Shown here in pieces: positions 43,878 through 52,943 of a stretch of 64,000 nucleotides of DNA. The notes beneath the pieces were generated by a model. The model was not told the DNA's origin and searched no databases. It saw only the letters and a list, made by a program, of their open reading frames with translations. Each line of letters starts with the position of its first letter. Within the stretch, counting starts at the first letter, position 1. Both the position numbers and the translations under genes were made by a program. Source of the stretch: an uncultured Eggerthellaceae bacterium (GTDB lineage Bacteria > Actinomycetota > Coriobacteriia > Coriobacteriales > Eggerthellaceae); NCBI GenBank assembly GCA_910584145.1, contig CAJTXX010000004.1, positions 19,774 to 83,773 of the forward strand, read 5' to 3'.

Positions 43878-45326
43878 ATGGCAGACGATCGGAAAGGGCA
43901 GCCGCAGCAAAGCGGCGCGGCCGGGGACGACCAGCGCGCGCAGCTGGTGCAGCCGACGGCGCAAGATCCCGACCCGCACGGCATATACATAGACGAGGTG
44001 CAGGGGCACAACCGCCGCCTGCGCAAGATCATCAGCTTCACGCACTCCACCACGCGCGCGGCGGGCGTCATGCTGCTCGCGGCCATAGCGGCACTCATCG
44101 TGGCGAACACCGGCGCCTATGCCGATTTCTACGACTTCTGGCACCACACGATGGTGTCGGTGGGCGTAGGGCCGCTTTATGGCGAGATGTCGCTCGCGCA
44201 TGTCATCAACGATATCTTCATGGCGGTGTTCTTCCTGCTGGTGGGCATCGAGATCAAGTACGAGATGACGGTGGGCGAGCTGACGAACATCCGCCAGGCG
44301 GCACTGCCCATCATGGGGGCCATCGGCGGCGTTGCGATGCCGATCATTATCTATCTGCTGTTCAATGCGGCCGACCCGCAGACAGCGGGCGGTTGGGGCG
44401 TGCCGACGGCCACCGACATCGCATTCGCGCTGGGCATCTTGGCGCTGCTCGGCCGCCGCGTGCCGAGCGGCTTGCGCGTGTTCCTCTCGACGCTCGCGGT
44501 GGCTGACGACATCATCGCCATCTTGGTCATCGCCGTCTTCTATGGCGAGAGCCCGCATCTGGGGTGGCTCGCCGCGGCTGCGGTGGTGTTCGTCGTGCTC
44601 ATCGTGATGAATCGCAAGCATGTGTTCTCGCTCGTGCCATACATGCTGGTGGGCTGCCTGCTGTGGCTGTGCGTGTTCATGTCGGGCGTGCATGCCACCA
44701 TCGCCGGCGTGCTGCTGGCATTCGCCATACCGTCGGGAAGCCGCGTGAATATGAGCACGTTCCTGGAGTGGTCGGGCGACCGCGTGCAGCTGGCGAACAC
44801 CTATCACGACGAGAACACGCCCATCGTGGCGCAGAAGAAGTACCTGACCACGGTGAAGAGCCTGTCGAATGTGTCGCGCGAGGTGGTGCCGCCGGTGACG
44901 CGGTTGGAGCATCGGCTGCATCCGTGGGTGTATTTCGCCATACTGCCGCTGTTCGCGCTGACGAACGCCGATGTGTCGCTCGGGGGCGGGGATATCCTCG
45001 CCATGATGACCTCCGATGTGTTCCTGGGCGTATTCTTCGGGCTGGTGGTGGGCAAGCCGCTCGGCATCATGGCGCTCGCTGCGCTGTGCGTGAAGATGCG
45101 CATCGCGAAGCTGCCGGCGTGCGTGAACTGGATGCACATGCTGGGCGCTTCCATTTTGGGCGGCGTGGGCTTCACGATGGCCATCTTCGTGGCGAACCTG
45201 GCCTATACGGCTGACGCGCTGATCGTGGAGGCGAAGCTGGCCATCCTGTTGGCGTCGCTGGTGGCGGGCGTTGTGGGGTTCTTGTTCTTGTTCTTGCAGG
45301 CTTCTAAGGAGTGCGAGGAGGACTAG
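43878..45326 (+). CDS. nhaA: Na+/H+ antiporter NhaA
   Basis: 482 residues with about 11-12 membrane helices. The ion-binding pair is seen in LAVADDIIAIL, and GWGVPTATDIAFALG and GKPLGIM are typical. The N-terminal 45 residues are hydrophilic, longer than in E. coli NhaA. GATAGAGG serves as ribosome-binding site. A consensus -10 TATAAT lies at 43832-43837. It exchanges Na+ or Li+ for protons at alkaline pH. Palindromic repeat copy B begins 18 bases after its stop. Confidence 0.95.
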   Translation: MADDRKGQPQQSGAAGDDQRAQLVQPTAQDPDPHGIYIDEVQGHNRRLRKIISFTHSTTRAAGVMLLAAIAALIVANTGAYADFYDFWHHTMVSVGVGPLYGEMSLAHVINDIFMAVFFLLVGIEIKYEMTVGELTNIRQAALPIMGAIGGVAMPIIIYLLFNAADPQTAGGWGVPTATDIAFALGILALLGRRVPSGLRVFLSTLAVADDIIAILVIAVFYGESPHLGWLAAAAVVFVVLIVMNRKHVFSLVPYMLVGCLLWLCVFMSGVHATIAGVLLAFAIPSGSRVNMSTFLEWSGDRVQLANTYHDENTPIVAQKKYLTTVKSLSNVSREVVPPVTRLEHRLHPWVYFAILPLFALTNADVSLGGGDILAMMTSDVFLGVFFGLVVGKPLGIMALAALCVKMRIAKLPACVNWMHMLGASILGGVGFTMAIFVANLAYTADALIVEAKLAILLASLVAGVVGFLFLFLQASKECEED

Positions 45327-45343
45327 GGCTTTGGGGGCCGACC

Positions 45344-45431
45344 GTGAAGAGCGCCCGGTAAGCTCAGTCGCTCGGACAGTCCTCGCTTTTGCTGCGGAAC
45401 TCGCTTTGTGAGCTTGCCGGGCGCTCTTCAC
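45344..45431. repeat. Palindromic repeat copy B after nhaA
   Basis: Arms 45344-45366 and 45409-45431 match at 22 of 23 positions, the odd pair being G-T. The core matches copy A (34455-34544) except for one extra A after CTCGG and a two-base difference in CGCTTTTGC versus CGCTTCGC. The arms are unrelated to those of copy A. In RNA this would be a very stable hairpin and could act as the nhaA 3' end. Confidence 0.75.
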
Positions 45432-45536
45432 GCTCCATCCCAGCCTTTGTTGGAGGGGAGGGGTGGAGCTGGTTGGGGCGCTTCTTTTTCTGGGGTTTCT
45501 TGATTCTGGGGAGGTTGTCCGGTATCTTCGTTGGAA

Positions 45537-45550
45537 ACATATGAATATGT
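45537..45550. promoter_or_regulatory. Palindrome before copA, candidate metal-sensor operator
   Basis: ACATAT-GA-ATATGT is a perfect 6+6 palindrome 24 bases before the copA start, in an AT-rich patch. ArsR/SmtB- or CsoR-type copper sensors bind such dyads. No regulator gene is adjacent. Confidence 0.45.
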
Positions 45551-45574
45551 GCGCATACGTTAAGAGAAGGTGAC

Positions 45575-47842
45575 ATGGGGGATCTGGTTACGATACGGTT
45601 GGCTATCGAGGGGATGCATTGCGCTAATTGCGCGGCGAACATCGAGAAGCATTTCCGGCAGGCGCCGGGCGTGGTGGATGTGGCGGTGAACCTGGCCAAC
45701 GATACGGGGCAGGTGACCTTCGATGCGTCGGTGGCGAGCGTGGAGGATATGCTGCGCGTGTTCGATGAGCTGCCGTTCACGGCTGAGCTGGTCGCTGAGG
45801 ATGCTCCGCTGGTCGATGAGGGGCGGCGGGCGCGCGAGGCGGCGCATGCGCGGCACGACCGGCGCGTGTTCGCGGTAGCTCTGGTGCTCACGGTGCTCAT
45901 CGTCGGCATCGGCATGGTGCCGGGGGTGCATATGGGGCTGGGTGCGGCGCTCGCGGGGCTGTTCGTGGCCGACCCGACGCATGCGCAGGCGATGTTCGCG
46001 GCCAATGTGGTGCTGATGCTGCTGACGGTGCCCGTGCAGTTCGGGTGCGGCGCGCGCTTCTATAAGGGCGCGTTCCAGTCGCTCAAGAGCGGGGCGGCTA
46101 ACATGGATGTGCTCGTGTGCCTGGGCACGTCCATCGCGTTCGCGTTCTCGCTGTACATCACGTTCCTGCCGTTCATCGCGGGCGATCAGGCGGGGCAGGG
46201 CGCCATGCAGATCAACGAGGGCATGCCCTATTACGAGACGTGCGCCATGCTGATAACCTTCGTGCTGCTCGGCAAGATGCTGGAGGCGCGCGCGAAGGGC
46301 GCCACGAACCAGGCCATCGAAGCGCTGATGAACCTGACGCCGCCCACAGCCGTGGTGCTGCGAGCGGGGGAGCAGGTGGAGGTGCCGCTTGCGCAGGTGG
46401 TCGTGGGGGATGAGGTGCTGGTGCGCCCCGGCGAGAAGGTGCCGGTGGATGGCGTGGTGGTGCAAGGGTCTGCCGAGGTGGACGAGTCGATGCTGACCGG
46501 CGAGGCGCTCCCCCTGATGAAAGCGGTGGGGGATGCAGTGGTCGGCGGCACGGTGAACACCACCGGCTCGCTCACGGTGCGAGCGCAGCGGGTGGGGGCT
46601 GATACCACGCTCGCGCGCATCGTGCGCGCGGTGGAGGATGCGCAGGGCAGCAAGGCGCCCGTGCAGCGGCTGGCCGACCGCATCGCGGCGGTGTTCGTGC
46701 CGACGATACTCGGCATAGCGGCCGTGGTGTTCCTGGTCTGGTTCTTCGCGGTGCCTGCGCCCGATGCGGCGCTGCAATGGCAGCAGGCGCTGCTGCCGGC
46801 TATCGCGGTCATCGTGGTGGCGTGCCCGTGCGCGCTCGGCCTCGCTACGCCCACGGCGCTGGTGGTGGGTATGGGCCGGGGCGCGCAGCTGGGCATCCTC
46901 ATCAAGGACGGGCAGGTGCTCGAACAGCTATGCCGCGTGTCGGCGGTGGTGTTCGACAAGACCGGCACGGTGACGCGCGGTGCGCCCCAGGTCGTCGCGT
47001 GCGATGTGCCGCCTGAGGCGCTGGCGCTGGCGGCGGCGGTGGAGGCGAAGAGCGAGCATCCGCTCGCGCGTGCGGTGGTGCGCTATGCCGAGGAGCAGGG
47101 CGTCGCCTTCGCGCGCATCGACGTGCAGGATTTCAACGCCGTGGTGGGCGAGGGCGTGCGGGCGTGCGCGGATGGGCATGCGGTGGAGGTGGGCAGCCGC
47201 GTGGTCGTGGATGGGTGCGATAGGGGCGGCTTCTCGTTCCGCGATGAGCCCAAACCCGAGGCGGCTGGGGCTATCGAGCAGCTACGCTGCCGCTCCGGCG
47301 CGGCCTGCTATCTGCTGACTGGCGATGCGCAGGGACCCGCCATGGAGGTGGCGCGCGCGGTGGGCATAGAGCCGTCGCACGTGTTCGCGGGCGTGAAGCC
47401 GCTCGGCAAGGCCGAGCGCGTGGAGGAAGTGCGCGCGAGCGCTGCTGCCGCTCTGCATGCGGCGGGCGAGCGGGGTGCCGCAGCCGTGGCGTTCGTGGGC
47501 GATGGCATCAACGACGCGCCGGCGCTCGCAGCGGCTGATATCGGCGTGGTCATGGCGAGCGGCACCGACGTGGCCCTCGATGCGGGCCAGGTGGTGCTGA
47601 TGCGCGACCGCCTGACCGACCTGGTGGGAGCGCTGCGGCTCGCGCGCGCCACCATGCGCAAGATCAAGCAGAACCTGTTCTGGGCGCTCATCTACAACTG
47701 CATCATGATACCGCTGGCCGCGGTGGGCATCTTGGCCCCAGCGCTCGCCGGCGCGGCGATGGCGCTCTCAAGCGTGACGGTGGTGTGCAACTCGCTGCTG
47801 CTGAAGCGCTTCGCTGGCCCGTCAGCCAGCAGGCCTGATTGA
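45575..47842 (+). CDS. copA: Copper-exporting P1B-type ATPase
   Basis: 755 residues. One N-terminal heavy-metal domain with GMHCANC (about residues 13-19), eight expected membrane helices, the intramembrane [10 protein letters not shown], phosphorylation site DKTGTVT, SEHPLA in the nucleotide domain and [10 protein letters not shown] near the end. CPC with a CxxC HMA indicates Cu(I) export. AGAAGGTGAC precedes the start. It is monocistronic, with an operator-like palindrome upstream. Several VVVG/ARAKG features match the CopA group and not the zinc/cadmium pumps. Confidence 0.94.
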   Translation: MGDLVTIRLAIEGMHCANCAANIEKHFRQAPGVVDVAVNLANDTGQVTFDASVASVEDMLRVFDELPFTAELVAEDAPLVDEGRRAREAAHARHDRRVFAVALVLTVLIVGIGMVPGVHMGLGAALAGLFVADPTHAQAMFAANVVLMLLTVPVQFGCGARFYKGAFQSLKSGAANMDVLVCLGTSIAFAFSLYITFLPFIAGDQAGQGAMQINEGMPYYETCAMLITFVLLGKMLEARAKGATNQAIEALMNLTPPTAVVLRAGEQVEVPLAQVVVGDEVLVRPGEKVPVDGVVVQGSAEVDESMLTGEALPLMKAVGDAVVGGTVNTTGSLTVRAQRVGADTTLARIVRAVEDAQGSKAPVQRLADRIAAVFVPTILGIAAVVFLVWFFAVPAPDAALQWQQALLPAIAVIVVACPCALGLATPTALVVGMGRGAQLGILIKDGQVLEQLCRVSAVVFDKTGTVTRGAPQVVACDVPPEALALAAAVEAKSEHPLARAVVRYAEEQGVAFARIDVQDFNAVVGEGVRACADGHAVEVGSRVVVDGCDRGGFSFRDEPKPEAAGAIEQLRCRSGAACYLLTGDAQGPAMEVARAVGIEPSHVFAGVKPLGKAERVEEVRASAAAALHAAGERGAAAVAFVGDGINDAPALAAADIGVVMASGTDVALDAGQVVLMRDRLTDLVGALRLARATMRKIKQNLFWALIYNCIMIPLAAVGILAPALAGAAMALSSVTVVCNSLLLKRFAGPSASRPD

Positions 47843-47989
47843 CGCTGCGAGCGGTCTCGCGCTTGCGCGCATCTGCCGCTCTTGCGCGCGCCAGCTTGCG
47901 CCCGCCGTTCCGTAACATGCTGTTCACAGAGCGCGTCTGCGGCTCTGATATAGTCGTGTCATTTGACGATGATGCAGAAAGGTGGCGTT

Positions 47990-48790
47990 ATGGGTGCATT
48001 CAATGGCAAGACCGTCATCATAACCGGCGGCGGGTTCGCAGCGCTGAAGGACGGCTCGGCGGGCTCGATCGGCTACGGCATAGCCAGAGCCTTCGCCCGC
48101 GAGGGTGCGAACCTGGTCATAACCGGGCGCAACGTGCAGAAGCTGGAAGCGGCGAAGGAGAAGCTTGAGCCGGAGTTCGGCGTGCAGGTGCTGCCGGTGC
48201 GCGCAGATGTCGAGGCCGGTGCTGACAACAAGGCCACCGTGCAGAACGTGGTTGACAAGGCGATGGAGGCGTTCGGGCGCATCGACGTGCTGGTGAACAA
48301 CGCGCAGGCTTCCGCTTCGGGCGTCGCGCTGGCCGACCATACCGTCGATCAGTTCGATCTGGCCATCTACTCGGGCCTGTACGCCACGTTCCACTACATG
48401 CAGGCGTGCTACCCGCACCTGAAGGAGACGCGCGGCAGCGTCATCAACTTCGCCAGCGGGGCCGGGCTGTTCGGCAACTACGGGCAGTGCGCCTACGCTG
48501 CTGCCAAGGAGGGCATCCGCGGCATGAGCCGCGTGGCTGCTACCGAGTGGGGGCGCGACGGCATCAACGTCAACATCGTGTGCCCGCTCGCATGGACCGC
48601 TGCGCTGGAGAAGTTCCAGGAGGAGTACCCCGATGCGTTCGAGGCGAACGTGCATATGCCCCCGATGGGCCATTACGGTAACGTGGAGACGGAGATCGGC
48701 CGCGTGGTGGTGCAGCTGGCGAGTCCCGATTTCAAGTTCATGAGCGGCGAGACGGTGACGCTGGAAGGCGGCATGGGCCAGCGTCCGTAG
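47990..48790 (+). CDS. Short-chain dehydrogenase, candidate 12-alpha-hydroxysteroid dehydrogenase
   Basis: 266 residues from the ATG with GAAAGGTGG upstream; the frame opens at 47963, but that start has no ribosome-binding site. Rossmann motif ITGGGF ... SIGYGIARAF, NNAQASASG, the catalytic Ser in FASGAGLFGN and YAAAK Tyr/Lys are clear. VNNAQASASGVALADHT, YSGLYATFHYM and GETVTLEGGMGQRP closely resemble, from memory, the NADP-dependent 12-alpha-hydroxysteroid dehydrogenases of gut Clostridia and Eggerthella that oxidise bile acids. A general SDR on another alcohol cannot be excluded. It is a single gene before tRNA-Glu. Confidence 0.72.
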   Translation: MGAFNGKTVIITGGGFAALKDGSAGSIGYGIARAFAREGANLVITGRNVQKLEAAKEKLEPEFGVQVLPVRADVEAGADNKATVQNVVDKAMEAFGRIDVLVNNAQASASGVALADHTVDQFDLAIYSGLYATFHYMQACYPHLKETRGSVINFASGAGLFGNYGQCAYAAAKEGIRGMSRVAATEWGRDGINVNIVCPLAWTAALEKFQEEYPDAFEANVHMPPMGHYGNVETEIGRVVVQLASPDFKFMSGETVTLEGGMGQRP

Positions 48791-48830
48791 GGCGGAGGCG
48801 GCCGCGCCTGCCGGCGAAGCGATATGCGCC

Positions 48831-48859
48831 TTGCGGGCGCGGGGCTGCTTTGGCATAAT
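48831..48859 (+). promoter_or_regulatory. Promoter of tRNA-Glu
   Basis: TTGCGG (48831-48836), 17-base spacer, CATAAT (48854-48859). The tRNA begins 28 bases later. Confidence 0.6.
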
Positions 48860-48887
48860 GGACAGGCTGCTTGTGCAGCGTGCATAT

Positions 48888-48963
48888 GGCCCCGTCGTCT
48901 AGCGGTTAGGACGCCGCCCTTTCAAGGCGGAGGTCGCCGGTTCAAATCCGGTCGGGGCTACCA
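48888..48963 (+). tRNA. tRNA-Glu (anticodon TTC), CCA encoded
   Basis: Cloverleaf is clear: acceptor arm GGCCCCG with CGGGGCT (one terminal G-T pair), D-arm beginning GTCTAGCGGTTAGGAC, anticodon stem CCGCC-CTTTCAA-GGCGG with anticodon TTC, T-arm GGTTCAAATCC, discriminator A and genomic CCA. It is followed directly by a strong terminator. Confidence 0.95.
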
Positions 48964-48970
48964 GAAATGC

Positions 48971-49001
48971 AAGGTCAGGGCTATCGATACCCTGACCTTT
49001 T
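48971..49001 (+). terminator. Terminator after tRNA-Glu
   Basis: AAGGTCAGGG (48971-48980) pairs perfectly with CCCTGACCTT (48990-48999), followed by TTCC. A 10-bp stem eight bases after the tRNA CCA. Confidence 0.85.
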
Positions 49002-49055
49002 CCATTCTTGGGAGATGCTGGGCCGGCGGGCGCGTGCTCGCCGGCGTTCCTTTGC

Positions 49056-50420
49056 CTAGTTCTTGAGGGAGTTCAGCGGTGCGGGCATGCGGCCGCCGCG
49101 ATGGGCGAACACGGTGCCGGCGTGCTGATTCACGGGCATGACCGGGGCATAGCCGAGCAGGCCGCCGAAATCGAGGCGGTCGCCCACCTTCTTGCCGATA
49201 GCGGGGATGATGCGCACCGCCGTGGTCTTGTTGTTTATCATGCCGATGGCGGCCTCGTCGGCGATGATGCCGAAGATGGTCTCGCGGCTGGTGTCGCCGG
49301 GCACGGCGATCATGTCCAGGCCGACCGAGCAGACGCAGGTCATGGCTTCCAGCTTCTCAAGCGTAAGGGCGCCGGCTTCCGCGGCGCGTATCATGCCCGC
49401 ATCCTCCGACACCGGGATGAAGGCGCCCGACAGCCCGCCTACCGACGACGATGCCATGACGCCGCCCTTCTTCACCGCGTCGTTGAGCATGGCGAGCGCT
49501 GCGGTGGTGCCCGGGCCGCCGCACGTGCCCACGCCGATGGCCTCGAGTATCTCGGCTACCGAGTCGCCCTCGGCGGGCGTGGGGGCCAGCGACAGGTCGA
49601 GGATGCCCTTCGAATAGCCGAGCCGGTGCGCGGCTTCGCGGGCCATCAGCTCACCTGCGCGGGTGATCTTGAACGCGGTGGCCTTGATGGCTTCGGCGAT
49701 GTCGGTTATGCCCGCGTCGGCTGGCATGCCCGCCAGCACCGCGCGCACCACGCCAGGACCCGATACGCCCACGTTGATGACCTCGTCCGCCTCGCCTGAG
49801 CCGTGGAAGGCGCCGGCCATGAAGGGGTTGTCCTCAACGGCGTTGCAGAACACCACCAGCTTGCCCGCGCCGATGCACTCGCGCTCGGCGGTGGCGTTCG
49901 CCGTGTCGATGATGATACCCGACATGCGCCAGATGGCGTCCATGTTCAGGCCCGCGCGCGTGCTGCCGATGTTCACCGATGCGCATACGCGCTCGGTGTC
50001 GGCCAGGGCGCTCGGGATGGAGTCCATCAGCTTCTCGTCGCCGCGCGAGGCGCCCTTCTGCACCAGCGCGCTGAACCCGCCCACGAAGTCGACCCCCACC
50101 TCGGCCGCGGCGCGGTCCATCGCGCGGGCGACCGGCGACAGGTCGTGCGCCTCGGTGGCGGCGCACACCTCAGCGATGGGCGTCACCGAGATGCGCTTGT
50201 TCACGATGGGGATGCCGAACTCGCGCTCGAGCTGGTCGGCGGTGGGCACCAGGTTCTCGGCGGCACGCGTCAGGCGCTCGTAGGCTTTGGCGGCCACGCG
50301 CTCGATGTCGGCATCGGCGCAGCCGCGCAGGTTCAGGCTGAGCGTGATGGTGCGGATATCCAGGTGCTGCTGGCTGACCATCGCCAGCGTCTCGTTGATC
50401 TCGGCCGGGGTGAGCTGCAT
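49056..50420 (-). CDS. UPF0210 / PFL-family protein (DUF711)
   Basis: 454 residues. The family is structurally related to glycyl-radical pyruvate formate-lyase-like folds, but its activity is unknown. Recognisable segments are [41 protein letters not shown] and [19 protein letters not shown]. The ATG at 50420 has GGAGAGG upstream, so the earlier in-frame start at 50507 is rejected. In many genomes a small ACT-domain protein (UPF0237) is encoded next to it; none is present here. Confidence 0.88.
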   Translation of the reverse strand: MQLTPAEINETLAMVSQQHLDIRTITLSLNLRGCADADIERVAAKAYERLTRAAENLVPTADQLEREFGIPIVNKRISVTPIAEVCAATEAHDLSPVARAMDRAAAEVGVDFVGGFSALVQKGASRGDEKLMDSIPSALADTERVCASVNIGSTRAGLNMDAIWRMSGIIIDTANATAERECIGAGKLVVFCNAVEDNPFMAGAFHGSGEADEVINVGVSGPGVVRAVLAGMPADAGITDIAEAIKATAFKITRAGELMAREAAHRLGYSKGILDLSLAPTPAEGDSVAEILEAIGVGTCGGPGTTAALAMLNDAVKKGGVMASSSVGGLSGAFIPVSEDAGMIRAAEAGALTLEKLEAMTCVCSVGLDMIAVPGDTSRETIFGIIADEAAIGMINNKTTAVRIIPAIGKKVGDRLDFGGLLGYAPVMPVNQHAGTVFAHRGGRMPAPLNSLKN

Positions 50421-50662
50421 GTCCCTCTCCTTGACGCGGTCGTCTCTGTCGGATGATTCTACCAGTTCCAGCATCTTCGAGAGCGTCGGGCGTATCGGGC
50501 GGCGCAAGGGAAGAGCGGCAGGCCGCTCGCGAGCTGGGCACCTTTGAGGGACGGGCTGTATCTAGTCGCGCGCCTCTCCGAATCTGGCTGATGCGGCTGC
50601 GGGTTCGCATGGGTGGTCTGCTCAAGAGGGATTAGAATGAGGGCTGGGAGGCCTGATCGAAC

Positions 50663-51919
50663 ATGAAAAAGAAAAAGCCAACAAGGAATAGGGTGTCAAA
50701 ACTGGAAGCATTCTTGCTGAATTGGAGCGAGTATGTTCATCGACTAAAGAGAGGGTTTAAGTACGCGGCGTTTTTCTTCGTGCTGGTGGCATTCGTTGCC
50801 ATATTGGCTGCCGTGGCTATAGGAGCCCTGTCGACCGAGGATGATTATCTCAATGCGATGAAGAGCACGTCTACAACGGCTGTGGGCGTGGCGGCGCCCG
50901 TGAGCATCGATGGGCAAGGGGTGCATGCTAGCGCTGGTGAGAAAGATGTGGTTTTGCCTGATGATGGCAAAACGATCGATGCAGATGCTCAGCGGTCTGC
51001 TGATAGCGAGAAAGACGTGGGCACAGAATCCCACTTCGATGTTTGGGTATTCACGATATGCATCTTGGAGGCATTCCTTGTTGTGGTGTTGGGTTTCGGG
51101 TTCTCTGGTGCGTTCGCAGCTGTTTTCTTAAGCCCCATCAATCCGCTCAAGTTCGCCCCTTATGGACTGCTCGATGAACAGAGATGCTGTCTTGCCTTTC
51201 GCATCTGGATTTGCTATCCAAGCGAGAAGTACTTGCATAACGTAAAAGTATCGGTCGGTTATGCATACCGGAACATGTATTCGGCGAGCACATTCCTCTT
51301 CGAGAGCATGAGCGAGGATCCTCGTCAGATGGGAACGCTCCAGGTTCAGGAGCAGATGAGGCCTCGTGGCGTGTGGGATGTTGAGATTCCGCTGGAGGGG
51401 GAGGTTGCAGCGGGGCTCCTAAGAGTATTCGGGGAATATGCGAATCGTAACCCGGTTATCAAAATCTCCGTTCAGGGTACTACTGATTCAGGCGAGATCG
51501 TCGAGCGCGAGGTGAGATTCAATCGTCAGCACATACTGCCAGGATACATTTTCGCATCGTATCACTTTCCGTATGAGAACGATCCGGAGAGGGAGGCACT
51601 CTACTCGCAGTATAAGACACGCGATATCTGGTTCGGGAATTTTCCTAAGGTCATTCCCTTGGAAGCCGCCATTGAAGGTCGTCATAGCGGGGCTGTGAAC
51701 TGCGGGCGCGACGAGGAGAGCCCGCAGATGCCCGCTCAAAGAGCGCGGACATCATACGAGGAGTGGAAGTCTATCCTGCAAGGTGAGCCGGGTTGCTCGC
51801 TCCTGGGCATCGAGGAAGAACAGACGAGCTTGCTGGCGCCTTTCATCACAGAGCCGACGAATGAATGGCGCCCCCGTCTCACATTCGCCGAATGGAGGCA
51901 GATCAACAAGCTACCCTAG
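50663..51919 (+). CDS. Two-helix membrane protein with Kir-channel-like cytoplasmic domain
   Basis: 418 residues. A basic N-terminus (MKKKKPTRNR) is followed by helix 1 (about 35-58), a hydrophilic outer loop of about 70 residues, helix 2 (about 127-152, ILEAFLVVVLGFGFSGAFAA) and a large cytosolic part. The stretch after helix 2 (VFLSPINPLKFAPY, CCLAFRIWI, VKVSV) and the later GTTDSGEIVEREVRFNRQHI / LPGYIFASYHF resemble the immunoglobulin-like domain of inward-rectifier K+ channels. No TVGYG-type filter or pore helix is present, so it should not conduct K+ like a Kir. The last 80 residues are unassigned. AT-richer than its neighbours, suggesting acquisition. The Kir relation is inferred from pattern only. 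Confidence 0.45.
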   Translation: MKKKKPTRNRVSKLEAFLLNWSEYVHRLKRGFKYAAFFFVLVAFVAILAAVAIGALSTEDDYLNAMKSTSTTAVGVAAPVSIDGQGVHASAGEKDVVLPDDGKTIDADAQRSADSEKDVGTESHFDVWVFTICILEAFLVVVLGFGFSGAFAAVFLSPINPLKFAPYGLLDEQRCCLAFRIWICYPSEKYLHNVKVSVGYAYRNMYSASTFLFESMSEDPRQMGTLQVQEQMRPRGVWDVEIPLEGEVAAGLLRVFGEYANRNPVIKISVQGTTDSGEIVEREVRFNRQHILPGYIFASYHFPYENDPEREALYSQYKTRDIWFGNFPKVIPLEAAIEGRHSGAVNCGRDEESPQMPAQRARTSYEEWKSILQGEPGCSLLGIEEEQTSLLAPFITEPTNEWRPRLTFAEWRQINKLP

Positions 51920-52018
51920 CGTTTGGGTGAACTGCATGGGATATCCGTTTTCGAGAAGAGCCTTTATAAGTGAGGAAATCGGAAGCTAAATGCTCGTTCT
52001 GTGATCCGTATCGCTCAG

Positions 52019-52047
52019 TTGATGAAAATTTAACATAATGATAAATT
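52019..52047 (+). promoter_or_regulatory. Promoter and operator of the toxin-antitoxin-chaperone module
   Basis: TTGATG (52019-52024) and ATAAAT (52041-52046), 16 bases apart, form a plausible promoter. AATTTA (52027-52032) and TAAATT (52042-52047) are a perfect 6+6 dyad that covers the -10, as expected for antitoxin autorepression. Confidence 0.5.
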
Positions 52048-52048
52048 A

Positions 52049-52390
52049 GTGCGTGTGAGGTGGGATATAGATACTAAGCCAACATATGATATTCATGACA
52101 CGAAACGGCAGGTCGCTGCGGGCGATTTCAGCACGATTGGTAAAGTGAGGAAGTTCATACGCGATCGTTATCCCGATATGTCCGTTACGGAAATCATCAA
52201 GGATGTGTTCTCTGCGATACAGCCCGAGGATTTTTATAAGACGCTTGAACTAGAGAAGTTCCCTGGATGCATGGGTGATGTCTACTTTGCTGATTATGAC
52301 GATATGACTTGGTATGTGAAATTCATGGTTGAGGAAGGCGAAGTTAGGATTCGTGTTCTTTCGTGTAAATGGGATGGGTATTCATATTGA
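52049..52390 (+). CDS. mqsR: MqsR-family toxin
   Basis: 113 residues from a GTG. The alternatives are a second GTG two codons on; no strong ribosome-binding site is seen. The ITEIIKDVF-like VTEIIKDVFSAIQPEDFYKT and the C-terminal WYVKFMVEEGEVRIRVLSC strands match the RelE-fold MqsR toxins (compare LSESDFYKSM and VYLKITV of E. coli MqsR), which cut mRNA at GCN/GCU sites off the ribosome. The toxin comes first, as in mqsRA. An antitoxin with MqsA layout follows after 10 bases. Confidence 0.75.
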   Translation: MRVRWDIDTKPTYDIHDTKRQVAAGDFSTIGKVRKFIRDRYPDMSVTEIIKDVFSAIQPEDFYKTLELEKFPGCMGDVYFADYDDMTWYVKFMVEEGEVRIRVLSCKWDGYSY

Positions 52391-52400
52391 AGGAGCGCAT

Positions 52401-52943
52401 ATGAAATGCATGGAGTGCGGTGGAGAGATGTTCCGGTCTACCGACCCTATTCAGTCAGAATATAAGGGCGAAGATCTTACGATTATCGGAGTTGAGCATT
52501 GGGTATGTGATGCTTGTGGCGAGATGGAGTTTTCCAGTGATGATCTGGATGCGCTTGATAGAGCGGAGGGTGAGGCTTATCGCCAGGTGTACGGTTTGAT
52601 GCAGCCCGCTGAGATACGATCCCTTAGAAAGAGGCTGAATCTAACTCAAGTGCAGTTTGAGTCGGCGATGGGGGTCGCGTCGCCGACGGTCTCGCGCTGG
52701 GAGACGGGGGCGGTCGTTCAGACGAAGGTTGCCGACAACCTGATGCGGATGATGGCTGAGTACCCGGAAGTCGCTATGGATATGCTGGAGCGGGCCGAGA
52801 TCGTGCGGCCATGCTCGCTGAAGACGACGCTACCTTTGAGGAGCGAGCTCTCTGCGCCGCTTCAACAGCTAGGCAATCTGAAGATAGCTTCTGCTGCTTT
52901 TAGCGACAAAGGGACGAATGCGGAAGAAAGATGGGCAGCATGA
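52401..52943 (+). CDS. mqsA: MqsA-family antitoxin with C-terminal extension
   Basis: 180 residues. N-terminal zinc domain with two CxxC pairs (MKCMECGGEMF and WVCDACGEMEF) that binds the toxin. C-terminal XRE-type helix-turn-helix (LRKRLNLTQVQFESAMGVAS, then PTVSRWETG). After the DNA-binding domain a further 45 residues or so (from EIVRPCSLKTTLPL) are not found in E. coli MqsA. In toxin-antitoxin-chaperone systems such a tail is the chaperone-addiction segment. AAGGAG lies at the right distance. It overlaps the next gene by 13 bases. Confidence 0.8.
   Translation: MKCMECGGEMFRSTDPIQSEYKGEDLTIIGVEHWVCDACGEMEFSSDDLDALDRAEGEAYRQVYGLMQPAEIRSLRKRLNLTQVQFESAMGVASPTVSRWETGAVVQTKVADNLMRMMAEYPEVAMDMLERAEIVRPCSLKTTLPLRSELSAPLQQLGNLKIASAAFSDKGTNAEERWAA

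Noticed and set aside
48888..48963. tRNA-Glu as attachment site for the 50.6-53.6 kb island
   Set aside because: A conserved UPF0210 gene and a terminator lie between, no integrase is present, and I saw no 3'-tRNA direct repeat at the far border.
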